Below are positions 1 through 12,700 of a stretch of DNA of 64,000 bases, one piece after another. The notes beneath the pieces are model-generated. The model saw only the letters and a program-made list of their open reading frames with translations, ran no database searches and was not told where the DNA came from. How positions within the stretch are numbered: position 1 is the stretch's first letter; the number at the start of each line of letters is the position of its first letter. The DNA lies in the NCBI RefSeq assembly GCF_958299795.1, contig NC_133209.1:2492501-2556500 (forward strand). Direction: 5' to 3'. This DNA is from Porites lutea. Lineage: Eukaryota > Cnidaria > Anthozoa > Scleractinia > Poritidae. Made by a program: the position numbers and the translations under genes.

Positions 1-141
1 AGGACTTAGATGCAAGTTTAATATTACAATTACTCAAAAGGCCAAGAGAAATATTTTATTTACAGAAATAAGAAAGTGTGAAGTTAGACTGACTTAGCAC
101 AAAGAGAACTGAAAGGGAAGGAAAAGAAAGAGGAGGAGGAC

Positions 142-250
142 AATGATGATGATGATGATAACAATAATAATGACAATGATGATGATAGTGGCGATGTAGA
201 TGGTGACGGTGGTGGAAGTCTTGGCGACAATGATGACAATGAAACTAATA
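142..250. repeat. Imperfect GAT trinucleotide microsatellite
   Basis: Runs of GAT interrupted by AAT/AAC and GGC units, in the presumed TMEM131 intron at the left edge. The open frame across it is a by-product of the repeat. Confidence 0.8.
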
Positions 251-418
251 CTTGCTTACTCATTTAACAGTTTGCAAAACTTTTTTAAGTGCTTGAGGGT
301 CAAGATGATGATTAACAGCAACCAACAACGAGGTCACAACCTTGATTTTCAGAACATTTCAAAAGGTCTGACAGAAGTTGTGCAAAACTCCAAAACAATG
401 AATGTTTACACAGCATAC

Positions 419-3400
419 CCAGTGTTTTTGTGGTGCTTCCTCCAATCCAGAAGGAAGTTCTAAATGTAGATCACCTCCACTTGAGTACATTTCTATAACC
501 TGATACAGAGAAAAATACATGTACAATCAAGTTGCTAAAAACGACAAACAAAGACATGAACTACAAGAATGGTGCCACAAAGAATAATAGCTCTGAGTAA
601 AAAAAAAATTAAGTACTATAGAGATTATCCCTGAAATTTCCCCTGACAGTTGGCCTTTGTATAGGATATCACAGAAAAATGCAAAGCAAGGAAAAAGTTA
701 TCCGAGTACTAGTAGGAATTACAACCATAATTAAAACTACTGTCGCCCTGCCAACTGAACTGTACCGCCAAACATTGGCAAGTCATGAGTGACTTTAGTG
801 GCGAAAAACAAACCGCAAGCACACATTAATGATAATACCAAATTCATGAAACTACTTACTTGAAGAGGTAAACTATATGGATTATGCATGTTTATGAGAG
901 AAGAAAAACTAAAGTTCAGGGGTACTCTTGCCCCTAGAAAAGGACGCAATCTGTATGGATTTGGAACCCCAACTCCAAACACCTGAAATGATAAACAGTA
1001 AGCATTACACTGATAAAAATCAAAGGACCAAGAGTTGAGCATCATCAAAGAACTCTACTCAGGGTTCATACAGATTTTTGGACCCAAAATTCAAGACTTT
1101 TTCCAGACTTTTTCCAAAACAATAAACAATTATTGTTTATTTTTCCAGACTCAAGGTTACCAAAATAGTCAAACAAGCTTTTTTTCATGATGCACTGGAA
1201 ACGTACAGTAACCATGCAATGCGGACATAACAGAATTATGAAACTTCTCACTCTGTGATTATGTGTCTTGGCTATTGGCTAGATTAAATGGGATTTGAAG
1301 ATGAGTAACAGACTCTGTAGGAACCTGTCTACTTGTACTTACAAAGCTTTTATAAGTTCGCTACAACTACAATAACACTTGTCATTTTAGAGAAACTGTA
1401 TAATGGATAAACAAGGGCATGTAAGTATACAGTCATTTTGCGCAAAAAGCAACAATATTATTCGACCCTGAGGTAAAATGTTAGCAAAACAGGGATTTAG
1501 CACAACAGGAAGTCAAGAAAGGAATTCTTTGCAGTAAAGGAATTACAGATCATAATAAAATCATTCACCACAATTAATACGTCCATTTTCACCAGTATAT
1601 TAATATTCAGGACTTTTTAATCTACCTGATAAGGATAAACTCCTCTGGAGGTGTGAATAAATAATGTATTTTCTACATTTCCAACTAGTCTTGCTAAAAA
1701 CACAATTTCAAATGTTGTATTTCCTAATGCTTGAACTACCTGTAGACAAAAAAACACAAGTTCAACTGAAGGTATTTTGCAAAGCATCAGTGATTTTGTT
1801 ACAAATAGTTATGGTGAGTCCCAGATCAAGAAACAATGACTCTTAAACTGAATTTTTCGGGGGCCTTTATGTAACCATGCAGACAATTAATCTGAAGACA
1901 GACTTCAAAACTCTGTATTACAGTTTACTGATATAAAAAACTCCTGCCATAAAGCGCAACAGAGACTAAAAGAAATATACCTCATTAAACAACAGCCACA
2001 AGAACAGCCACAGAAATCACACGAACAGGATATTCTACAAAAACATCTTCAGATCAATCAATCTTTGCATCCCACGGGACGCATGCAATGAATTATTTTG
2101 CGTCTTTGGTGCTTTTTATGCATCAGGGACGCAGGACACAGAGGTAACAAAATCACTGAAGCATCATGGCAATCGTGCTTCAAAGTATGAATACAGTCAA
2201 CTCCCTTCAAGACAGACACCTTTGGGACAAGAACAATGAGTCCATCTCATAGAGAGTCGACTTAAAGGAATACAGAAAGGCAGGAACAACTCTGAGTGTC
2301 TGTCTTAGTGAGGTGTCCATTAAAAGAGAGCTGACTGTAGTTTGATTTAAAAAAAGGCTGTTTAAATCAGACCACAAAGCAAACAAGTTACCCAGGGCTG
2401 TAATTAAGGGCCAGGGGCTGGGGATTTCCCCTGGCTACTATGAATGTGGCCCCTGGCTACTTTCATAGGAACACAGAAGAAAAATAGAACCAAAGCAAAT
2501 CCCTAGCTCATTGATTCCCCGCCTACTTGTTGTGTCTATCCGGCAACTTAAAAAATTAGTAACATCCCTGGTTACCTCTTCTACTAGCCTGCGAAAACAG
2601 GGGACTTTTTGCGGGGAGGAACTTCTGCGACTCAGCAACAGAAATTCTGTACTGATGGCGTTACAATCTGTCCAGAATCCGGTCATAAGCACTGATTGGT
2701 TGACAGAGTAGTTACATTGTTTTCCTATTGTTTATGAGTGCCAGACAAAAGACAAAAGTCTACAAAGGTCAAATGGAAATGTGATGAATCTCTAACAAAA
2801 CAGTCAAAATTTGAGGATATATAATCTTCTCTAGAAGAAGCATTTATTTTTGCTGGAGCTTGTTCACAGATGAACACAACACTTTACCAAAATCCGTCAG
2901 GAGAAAAGTAAAATTGAACAAATTTGCAATGGGAACCCCATGACTACCGCATTTATTATGTAAACATTGATTTCTGTCATCAGTATGGAATTTCTGCCAC
3001 TGAGTCGCAGATGTTCCTCCGTGCGAACCTCCCCAGCGGCAAAGAGCAAGGAGAAACAGCTGTTTTCAGAGGCCATTTTTCTACCAATTCACTGGACAGG
3101 TACAGGATTGCAGAAAATATCCTCATGCCCATTGTATTTCAGTAAAAATCAGTGCATTATTTTGTTATATGCCTCATTCTTTCAATCACTGAATAAATTT
3201 TCTGCACTCACACATTTCACTCGCTGTTTTGGTCCTACGTACAAGAACTTAGTATCAGCATCACCACTTACTTTTGATTGAAAAAAGGAAGCATGGAAAT
3301 GTACAGTACTCCCAGATAGAGATTGCAGCTGTAGAGTCTGCTCTGTATGTGGGTTTATAATAGCTACTGTTCGTATGCTTGGCATACCCACAGACCTTAA

Positions 3401-6400
3401 AGAATAATTTGTACAAATACTGATTAGAAGACATTTATGTACCTCTCTGTGAGGTAGCATGGCCAAGCAGAGTGCTGGACTTGCAATCAGAAGGGTCAAG
3501 TCCCGCCCTGACTACTAGCTGGATTTGTTTTCCAACTCCGAAAATACCATAAATTTCCGAAAATAAGCCCCTCCATGTAGAAGCCCCTCCAAATATAAGC
3601 ACCCCAAACTCATAATGCAAAAAACCCTCCATTAAATCCCCCCTCGGAAAATAAGCCCCTGGAGGCCCCTGTTAACTCCCTGCTTCTGTCCCCGCTTCTG
3701 AAAATGTGTATGTGCCATTAAATCCCCGCTCATGACCTGAGTAAAACAGGTATTAATTCCAATGCCCCCAGGGCTGACATGTTGTTAAAAGTGTGTTAAT
3801 CCTGGCCTTGGCCGTGTTATATCCCTGCTATTTCCTGCTATGCCCCTGGGGTTGGGGGCCGGGGTTTCAAATGACTGATGCATTATGGGCAGGGAGCAGG
3901 GGGGGGGGGGGATTCCTGGCTACTTTCAAAGAAGGAAAATAAAGAACCAAAAGAGCATTCAGGCTTATCAATTCCCTTCACACCAGTTACACACACAACA
4001 AATTTGATATAACTATTTGGGCACATGCCAATCTTTACTGACAAATTATGTGAAAATCTAAATTAAAAAACAAGGCCCAGATGTGATGAGCCAATATTAT
4101 GTTACCAAGCAAGTCCAAATATTTTTTTGTCAATCAGAGCATGCACACAAAGAACACAATCCACTAAGAGGGATAAGATATTACAATAAACTGCCTCTCA
4201 TTTCCAGGTCACTGAATTTTGCATCAAGTTTACATCAAGTACATCATGTGAACAAGTGTAGCCGGGTTTTTTTAGATTTATCGTTACTGCTCACAGCTAC
4301 CAGCTATGCAAATGTGTGCAACTTTCACTCTTGCATTACTTAAATATATAAAGTCAGTGAGTTTTTTTATTGTTAATCATCCCTAGCCTAACACAATGAC
4401 TCACTAGTTACTGGAACTCACTGATTTAATGAAAGTACTTAAAATGCACTTTAGTTTTATTCTCACTTGAACATGGAAACTCTTCCAAAGTCCAAAGTCT
4501 AATAATTGTAATATCGTTACTAGAAGCACTGTTAAATCTATCTCACAGTATTTTTATTAAATGTTTTAGTCCTCCAAACATGTGATAACCAAAAGATATC
4601 ACAGGATATACCAGTGACCAAAACTGATCAGATGACAAATTAAAAGTTGTACAACATAATCTTGTACAACCTGCGTTTTTAAATACAATACCCTAAAGAG
4701 AAAAAAATGCATTAATTTACAACTTACTGTTCGTAGAAATCTAAATATGATGGCTCAAACCGAATATGTCTAATATTGGGCTGCCCTCTGAAAAGAAGAA
4801 ACCGAAAAATATACATAACTTTTCCAGTCAAAACATAATAAGATTCCATAATAAGGTAGCAATAATTATTATTGCTTACTATCCGGAGTGTTTAGATTAT
4901 CATCGTTTGAACTATGAAAACATTAAAAAACCAAAACTCCCTTAGAAAATATTTAAAAGGTTCAAGAGTCAGATCGATCGGGTCAAATACTAGCACGAGA
5001 ATTTCACTGTCAATTCACGAAATTGTAAAAAGTATTGATCAATCACTATTTCTGTTGATTAGCATTACATTTCCTGTCACCTTAAAAGATTTAAAACTGT
5101 CATCTATGAAATTTACGCTGGTAAAATTAAACGTTAAAATTAGGAATAAGAGATACAATAAAAGAATACCAGTACATTACTACAGCAGACCAACGGAAGA
5201 TACAACACATGATAAGCTTAATAACAAACTAGTCACCCAAAAATTATTAAACAGAAAGAGATCGATCTAAAGTCCATTCACATTTCGCTTTTCTCGAGAA
5301 ACACGCAAGCAAAATCAGAAAAAGTCTACAGTATCTTACAATAAGACTTACATTATAGCGGTTCAAACGGACTAAATTGAAGCTAAGCGCAGAATTATAC
5401 GGCGATGACACGGTTAATATACGAACGTACGGTTTTAATATGACCGTAATAAAATATTGTCACGTAGAATCAAGAGCGTGTCATTTGAGGCAAGAGACAA
5501 GTTTCCCAGAAAGGAATTAAGTTAAGACTAGGGATTTAATGAAACCAGTAAACACACTCACTGCTTACTTAAACACTTGAACAATAAGCAAACTGACCCT
5601 AAAAACAACTGCAGCAAGAAAGCCTCGTGTTACGTGGGCGACTAGACAGTTTTAACACGAGAGTGGGGGTGTTGGTTCCTAGACCTATCCACCCTATTAG
5701 TAGAAATTTATCGTTCCTTTGTTTTCTTGCTGACTATAAAACATATTTTTCTACTTTTCTGTACCTTCTGTTATGATGTGAGCCATCGGCCTAGGAAGAT
5801 AACAAAATAATTCCGGGTTATTAAACGAAAGCATAACTACAGTTTGACAGTGTTCAAATAGACATGCACCGTCATAAAATACAACTTGGAGTAACCTGTA
5901 GTTTGTCGACAATTAACACACTCAAATAACGTGAAGATGCAAGCAAAGAGTTGACTTGGCTTCCGGTTGAGTAAAGTAAGGCGGTGAGTAGACCTAGCAA
6001 AAGTTATAACGCCACAGTTCCAACTTCTGTATTTGCATTGCAAAACATAACAAGTTAAGTTAAAAACCTAACGCAACCCACATTTCAGGAAGTTTGACAG
6101 CAAACGTTTACCTGTACGTGGCTTCCAGAGAACCGCATATCGCCCATATCTCCCTGGTATACTCCTACAAATGTTGAAGTTTAACACATTAGAGTTTTAA
6201 ACCACAGACTCTAAATATAAACGAGTTATAAAGTTCTCCGATCCAGCCGTTGCCACGATCGATCCGGGAGAACAATCGCGCGCAACCAACAACAACACTG
6301 CCTCTTTTCTTTTACTTTAACGACTCTTACCAGGTCTGGACATCGGATTACACTGCATCATACATATCCTATGGGTAACTAGAAAGACTAAGCTAATGTA

Positions 6401-6433
6401 GGTAAATAAAATCACTCCAAGTGCGGCGGCCAT
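419..6433 (-). CDS. TMEM131: TMEM131-like protein, N-terminal part (gene runs off left edge)
   Basis: Type I membrane protein family. By family knowledge, TMEM131 uses its N-terminal PapD-like domain to help collagen cargo leave the ER. Seen in order on the minus strand: exon 6331-6433 (start Met, hydrophobic stretch LGVILFTYISLVFLV that fits a signal peptide), 6112-6164, 4728-4787 (IRHIRFEPSYLDFYEQ), 3272-3395 (SVGMP...FHASFFQSK), 1626-1739 (GNTTFEIVFLARLVGNVENT), 860-982 (VFGVGVPNPYRLRPFLGARV) and 419-499 (VIEMYSSGGDLHLELPSG). The last five match vertebrate TMEM131 almost word for word and have GT-AG borders in phase. The join between 6112-6164 and 4728-4787 is not in phase, so one small exon is missed or an edge is wrong; the first two exons are the weak part. 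No further coding exon was found in 1-418. The last listed exon ends at a GTATGC donor, so the rest of the gene, including its transmembrane segment, lies beyond the window. Confidence 0.85.
2390..2600. repeat. Dispersed repeat, 'GGGGCTGGGG...GGCTACTTT' family, copy 1
   Basis: Contains the words CCCCTGGCTACTTTCATAGGA, then GAA..AATAGAACC and TTGATTCC, and ends near CGGCAACTTAAAA. The same words in the same order recur at 18598-18840 and in part at 3838-3990, so this is one dispersed family. No coding capacity was seen. Confidence 0.6.
3447..3540 (+). repeat. tRNA-derived SINE head
   Basis: TGGCCAAGCAGAGTGCTGG fits a Pol III A box, and GGGTCAAGTCC, about 35 bases further on, fits a B box. Together they look like a decayed tRNA. 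It lies in a TMEM131 intron. It is not a functional tRNA: no full cloverleaf can be drawn and the B box is one base short. Confidence 0.55.
3541..3670. repeat. Repeat rich in 'AAATAAGCCCCTCC' units
   Basis: Three to four decayed copies of GAAAATAAGCCCCT(CC) within about 130 bases. The pattern looks like the end of a MITE or a short degenerate array. It directly follows the SINE head at 3447-3540. Confidence 0.45.
3838..3990. repeat. Dispersed repeat, 'GGCTACTTT' family, copy 2 (partial)
   Basis: Shares GGGGTTGGGGGCCGGGG, TTCCTGGCTACTTTCAAAGAAGG and TATCAATTCCC with the copies at 2390-2600 and 18598-18840. It contains a run of 13 or more G. Confidence 0.5.
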
Positions 6434-8260
6434 GCCTGCGGTTCGAAGGCCTATAGCTTTTAGGTGGAATTCTCATACACAAACTAAACTTGCGCAAATT
6501 GGCCTCATGGGATTTTGGAGCACAGGTGCTCGCGAGAGCACGTGATCACTTTGTAATATATTAGCATAAATAATTCACGACCTACGAAGTCATTAATAGT
6601 ACGTGGAAAGTTTTCATTGAACAGTTTTGATCCCCTGGGGTTGTATCATTTCTTTGCTTAGCTCTTCATCAAATACAGCAGTCCAAAAGACGGCATTTCG
6701 TACGTTGCCACTTATTTATATTCGTTCACCGGAAGTCATGTTGGCTTGTCCAAGTTTGTGTAAGCATCAAAACCTATCAAAAGTCAATCAAAAGTCACGC
6801 ACAAGAAATTACAAAGCCACGGAAACTAGTGTGTTCGTTTCAACACTGCCCTGACACCTGAATTTTTTCGGAGGCAACTATTCTCATTAAGTATCCAAGA
6901 GGAAGTGTTTCAACAATCGCCACACTTTCTCGCTATCTTTAACGTGTAATGCGAATGTTTTTCTTTGTCTCAAAAATTCATCGAGAAAATATTGATTTGT
7001 GAGATTTGAACAACAGGCTCAATCCTGTTTTATAGAAATTGAAATTAATCACTGACTCCTGCAAAATTGAACAAAGGAAGTTTATTTATAAATGACCCAA
7101 AGGACAAAAACTCGCCATGCGATCGAAACTTTCGAACGTGATATAAATGTAATCACTACGCAGGACCACGGGTGAGCGTCACCCTTTAGCAATTACAAAA
7201 TGGTTCGTAGTTTTCGTTCTAGGTTTAACGTTTATTTGCCGCCACGTAACGTTTGCAACGTTTAAACAGCTGAGACGGATTTTATCTTTTTGATTGAAGG
7301 GTTAAAAATAGTCAGCAAGAAAAAATCAATCTAAGATATAATCGCGGAACAATGGGATATGAACTATCGTTTTGGAAGAAAAATCATATACTGGTTATAT
7401 TTTTTTACAGTTGAGACTTTTTCTTTTAGAGAAAGCGTCTCAGACGCCTTAATAAACGGTTTTTCACATAAAAATTTAGAAGGGCTTGCCGCCCAATTTA
7501 ATACTCAAGCCCTTTTTGAGAACCAGTTTTTTTATCCTTAATTAATGTCTGCATTTTGAAGAAAAGCTCCAAAGTTGTAAAAACCTTTGGCAAGTGTAGT
7601 CAGCAGGTCCCTCTTCGGTTAGTTTGTCATGTTTCATGGTTGGGCTGTCTCTTTATGCTATCACCTGGTATTCGGCGGCAGGAGGTCTCTTTAATAATAA
7701 TAAAAGTAATAATAAAAATAATGGTGATAACGATAATAAACTTTATTGAGATAACTTTTTCATATAAAATATGGCTTACAAAAAAGATCTCATAAAATTA
7801 AAAAAAAATACAAAATACGCATAATTCGCCAAGACGTTAAAAAGCTAAAATACATAAAAACTATTAAAATGTAGAAGATATTAACTCAAATTCATTTAAA
7901 GTACAAATTCAAAAAGATTATGTTTAAAAATGTTAAGATTCTCGAATTGTCTGATTGCCTAGCTAAGGGCGTTATAAAATCCTTGATGGCATAAAATGCA
8001 GTCCGTTGTTTGCCCCAATTCCTTTTGACACTTGGAAGTCTGAAATTTAGCTTAGTTCTGGTATTATAACCATGTTGTTCTTGCTGTCTTATGAAGTTGT
8101 CCTGCCCGCCGAATACCAGGGGAAACTGAGGCCTCTGCTATAACAGGGAATCACCTGGCTAGCTCAAAAAACCGTGGACGAAGATCCTGCTGGTTGTCAA
8201 CGTTGGATCTCTATAAGAATTGAGATTTAATCAGCTAAAATATTAAGAACCCAAAAAAGA

Positions 8261-8501
8261 GAAGTCCAAAGACTACTGGAAAGCTGATCATAACAACGTA
8301 TATTGCTTTTTCATAACAGTATTCCGGCTCGCCATACCAGCCTACTTCAGGTTTACAGATGTAATACACATCTGTAAACCTGAAGAAGGCCATATGGGTA
8401 CGGCCAGCCGAAATATTGTAATGAAAAAGCAATATATGTTGTTATGATCAGCTTTGCCAAGAGAGAATGATCTCTTGGCTTTGCAGTAGTCTTTGGACTT
8501 C
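8261..8501. repeat. Foldback element with about 100-bp inverted arms
   Basis: GAAGTCCAAAGACTACTG at the left end is mirrored by CAGTAGTCTTTGGACTTC at the right. The arms continue through GCTGATCATAACAAC / GTTGTTATGATCAGC to a centre at AGGTTTACAGATGT / ACATCTGTAAACCT near 8350-8384. The right arm carries an extra stretch of about 30 bases (GCCAAGAGAGAATGATCTC). A transcript would form a long hairpin. Confidence 0.8.
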
Positions 8502-9179
8502 ACGTTTTTTGTTTGAAGCATTCCAACTATTTTGTCCAGGGTTGTAGGTCTATTAAAAATTTCTCTCGGATAAAATAAGATGCTCAGCGTTCAGTTCCCG
8601 TTGATGTTACTCAGCCAGTAATTTTCAGCTGGCTTCGCATAAACGTACAGCTGCTCCAAAATATAATAAGACAATAAGCATTATATCAGTTCTTATTAAC
8701 CCACTAATCACAAGTTCTCGTCAAAAAAAATCAGCTCACCCGGCCACAGCCGTTTATCATGGTCAGCCGGTGTAATTTTGCTTCACCTGTAAAAAGGTTT
8801 CGGGATTCAAAATGTGTTGTGGTACTAAATAAAATAATAGGCTTACTCAGATGTGCAACTATTCTCGCTACAATAGCAAATAGGTTCTGTTCCTCAGTGT
8901 CATGAAATTATTGCATTTCTTCGGGTCAACCAGAAGCACTAATGTATTTCGTGCCCCCGCGCGTGTCTCTCCTTATTTTGATTCTTCTCATTTTTTTGCA
9001 GCTGCTCACCTTTTAATCATTTCTGAATTGTAGTACTTTTTCACTATTGCAATGATCGTAGAATCGTGCATCGTTGCATCGGTTTTGAGTTGATAAAATT
9101 ACAAAAAATTGTTCAAAGAAAGATGTGATGCTTTGCCTAACACGGTATCGGAGAAGCAAAAGGGGATTTAAAAAAATGC

Positions 9180-9460
9180 AAAGCACTTTAATTGATTGTC
9201 AGTGGTAGGCTCCTGTAATAGTATGTCGGCACAAAAGTACTGACTAGCTGAAGACACCACTTTTACTTCTCCTAACGGAGACGGGAAGAGCGCCATTATA
9301 TACGACGACGTCATCCGAGCCAAGTGAAAGTCTAGCCTTTTGCAGGGCAAAGGCAGTATCTTCATTTCTCAGTATTGGTCCGATTCCAGGATTTAAAACC
9401 CACGACCTCCAGGCTCTAAAGTCATGCAAACGCTCTACTGATTGAGCTAGGCAGCCGCGG
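9180..9460 (-). repeat. tRNA-derived SINE (minus strand)
   Basis: On the minus strand, TAGCTCAATCAGTAGAGCG (9431-9450 region) is a near-perfect Pol III A box. GGTTTTAAATCC (9389-9400) is a B box at the right spacing. A tRNA-unrelated body with GTCGTCGTATATAATGGCG follows. Two overlapping open frames across it are not genes. Confidence 0.7.
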
Positions 9461-9490
9461 TTTAATTCAGGCTTTAAACATTGTATTCAG

Positions 9491-9792
9491 AACAAATAAA
9501 ACTTCTTCTGGTTACATCTTTGCTCGGCGTTTTGTTTTTAACGTTAGCATTTCACCATTTATCCGTAAGCGCAGATGAGAAAGAAGTTGGCATACAGCTG
9601 CGTGACCTTCGTTATATGAAATTTCAGTGGCACAATGCAAATCTGTTTCCACTCCTGACATTGGCAACTGGAAGGAAACGGTTATGTTCAAATCTAGATA
9701 TAAAGGATCTCAGCTCTGAGGATCTCCAGTCGTCTTTTTTTCGTTGCTTAGGGTTGTTGTCCTCAACATGCATCAAAAAGGGGTGCTTCTGA
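9491..9792 (+). CDS. Possible exon of a secreted peptide precursor (uncertain)
   Basis: Homology not recognised. From a possible acceptor (TTGTATTCAG before 9491) the frame reads a hydrophobic run LLLVTSLLGVLFLTLAF and then SVSA followed by DEKE, which fits a signal peptide cut after V-S-A. It continues through FPLLTLATGRKRLC and ends in a short tail with four cysteines and a stop at 9790-9792. GRKR is the usual pattern for prohormone cleavage with C-terminal amidation. There is no ATG before the hydrophobic run, so a start exon upstream is required and was not found. It could equally be a chance open frame. The signal-peptide and cleavage-site reading is inference. Confidence 0.25.
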
Positions 9793-12700
9793 GCGTTCCA
9801 GTTTGTTATAGATTATGCCGTCGTCTTCCCTTTACAGCTGCAACAGGTCACCCTCCAAACTGACCCCCATTCCTCGTGTGCGTTTTAACCTTTTTTTACC
9901 TTTTCCGTAATAACCGCTACCTATCGTGTGGAAACACGCATCGAACACAAGAAGAGAATGTCTAAGATTGTGACAAAATAATTTGTCCAGTGTTTGACAT
10001 AACATCTAGCTCAAACAAAATGATTTTGAAGTTAATATCAAGTCAGGCTCTGATTTAACTGCAAGTACTCCAGAGTTACTTAGGTGTGGTTTTCTTCTGT
10101 CATGCATTTCCCTCCACGGATTGAGTTTATGACTCCCCTTGAATTTCCCTTGAAATAGTATGCGATTAATTATTTTTCGGCGATTTTTTATGATGGTGGA
10201 GCACGGTGATAAATCTCACACGTTCGTAAGCTTTCAAAGCAACCGTGGCGACCGCAGCGACAGCAGCAAAGTGGCAAATTAGTGTTAGAGCAGTCTGTTG
10301 TTTTTCCTTTGAGTCACAGTAGATTGATAGCACGCTTGAGGGTGTGGCTCTAAGGACCGCACGCGGTCTAAGTTAGTTCAGCTAAGGTTATTCTTTCTTG
10401 CCGCAAGGGAGTATAATCGCCATTACAACTCGCTCAAGTTGTCAAATATAGGCATATTTTAACAGCTTTGAATTCTTACAGACCGCGCCAAAGTTAAAGT
10501 GACGATAAGCACATGAAAGAACCAAGAAGGTATGATGCTCGTGCAGATTTTCTGCGTTGCTCCGCGCATTGAATTCTGTCGCTCAAGTTAAAAAAGACTT
10601 GTTTATGAATAAGGGAGGAGGTGTTAGGGTAAGGGAAGGAAGCGGGAGACAGCACTTTATCTCACCTCAAACTTCCTTTGCGTAAACAATCAATTAAGGT
10701 ACGGCAACTATTACACTGAAAGTTTGCTTACTCGAAGAAGTAAATCAGTGCACTGTAACCAAACTTTTGAACTGAGATTCGACCAACCTTCGACATCACC
10801 GACGCTACCAAAATCTGACCAAAACCAACTCCTTAGTGAATTTTGAGTGTGTATTTCTATTCAATTTTAGAAGCAAGGATTGGAAGCAAATTCCAGCGTT
10901 GTATTTCTATTGCCTAGTTTCAAAACGAGTAGGGCTGGGTACGAGTCCGTTTATGATGAGACCCACATAATCAGGGGCACCCAAAGACTGTTTTCTGTGA
11001 ATCATCTATTCAGAGAAGTACAAATCGCCTGTAATTTTCTATTGCTTGCTTCCCAGATTCGGGTACAATTTTCGAAGCTTATCTAATAATTCCCTACGAT
11101 TTTCTGAGGTTTAATTACTCACATTTTACTCCTCATGTTAGGCTAATTTTCGTAGAAAAAGGAAACCTAAACTTCTCGGATTCAAAAATGTGATGGAGAG
11201 AAAAATAAGAACATGCAGTTTTCACTTTCCTAAAACGTTCAATTGCATGTAAAATTTTGAGGAGATTTTGAGAGTTGCGAGGAAACATTTTTGCGGTTAG
11301 TCTTCTTTTTTGTACAGTCAAACCAGCTAACATGTTCTCTATGACGTCAACTTCGCTTAGTATCTCCAACGTTCAATGACAATCCATGATGAAGGAGTAC
11401 GTTGCGGGAATTCTTTATTTGTTAACGCATAAAACGAAGACTCGCTGGCCGTAGGTAACTCCACTTCTGATTGGCCCATACATTACGACCTCACTACTAA
11501 TTGTTATGGTCTGAGCTCCTATATATAACAGCGTGCGCGCCCCTGCGAGACTATATATGCTGGTTGCCAAAACGAAAATATTTTGAACTATCCCAGAGCC
11601 GAAGAATTTCTATTTCTGGTGACAGGAAGTTAACACAAGCATGCATTTTTTTTGGGCTTTAACAAGGAATTTGTCAAGTCCTTAATCTTAATTTAAAAGT
11701 GCGGCATTCTTTTTTTTTTTACTAAAGATAACCCCCCACAGAGAAGCGGCGAAGAATTTCGCATTATGTACTGCTTATGGTGGACAGGGTGAGGACATTA
11801 TTCCGTAATCCACTGCACTTTGCTCAAATCCTTAAAAATAATCCCTAAATCCGAAACTTTTCTGGCCAAAACTGATGATCCGCCAAACTTTCCACCTACT
11901 TTTTCTTCGTAAGAAAAGACCTGTCTACTTTGTTCTTTGATTCTATTAAACAAGTTAATCACCACAGTCAACGCAATGCATACCTTGTGCACAGATCGGC
12001 CGTCTTCGTTATGTGACCAGTCACACAGTTGCAACGTCAGGATAATCTAAGCCGGCCTAAGAAGATCATAAAGTAAGACAGTGTATCAAGGGATACTACT
12101 GCTACTTTACTGAAGAAACTTGTGGCAAAGATAAGATCTTCAAAGGCTTTGAGAACATTTTCAGAACCGTGATAATGATTTGTATTTGTTTTTAACGACA
12201 GGACCACACTGAGGACCAGACAGGATTAAGAGGACTTTCCCATACAAAACTGAAAACCTGAATGGCTACTGTTAATCCTATTAATCTATTTCTAACTTTA
12301 AATACTGAGGACGGGTGAAATCCTATGGTTTGGTAACCGAAAGCTCTTTGGATGGGTAATTAAATTTTACTCTATATATATTGCTGATCCTGCCATACCA
12401 AAATCCTGTTCTCTTCGCTGTTGTTTGTCCAAGGGGTCCTTGCAAGACTTCACAGTTCCACACTAAAGAGAGCTCTCCAGGAAGGCAGCTTCCATTGACA
12501 GGATAACAGGATCCTTGGGTTCTTGGACGTTTTGGGTCAGTGCGGTTTTAAGTTTCAAATGGGGTTACGTAGCACCATTACGGAATCTTTCGGGAATCTT
12601 TCAGCTGAAAAAAAAAATTATATAGAGAAAACCGCGGTATGCTACGTTTCCTTCAGGTTTAGATCATGGGGAAAATTGGTGGGAATTTATGGTTAGTGAA

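Larger units (their letters stand above)
6434..9490. other. Intergenic DNA, no supported gene
   Basis: Upstream of the minus-strand TMEM131 start. AT-rich. Open frames here are short and lack homology or splice support. It holds the foldback at 8261-8501 and the SINE at 9180-9460; nothing else was recognised. Confidence 0.6.

Noticed and set aside
9168-9429. Two minus-strand frames
   Set aside because: They cover the body of a tRNA-derived SINE.
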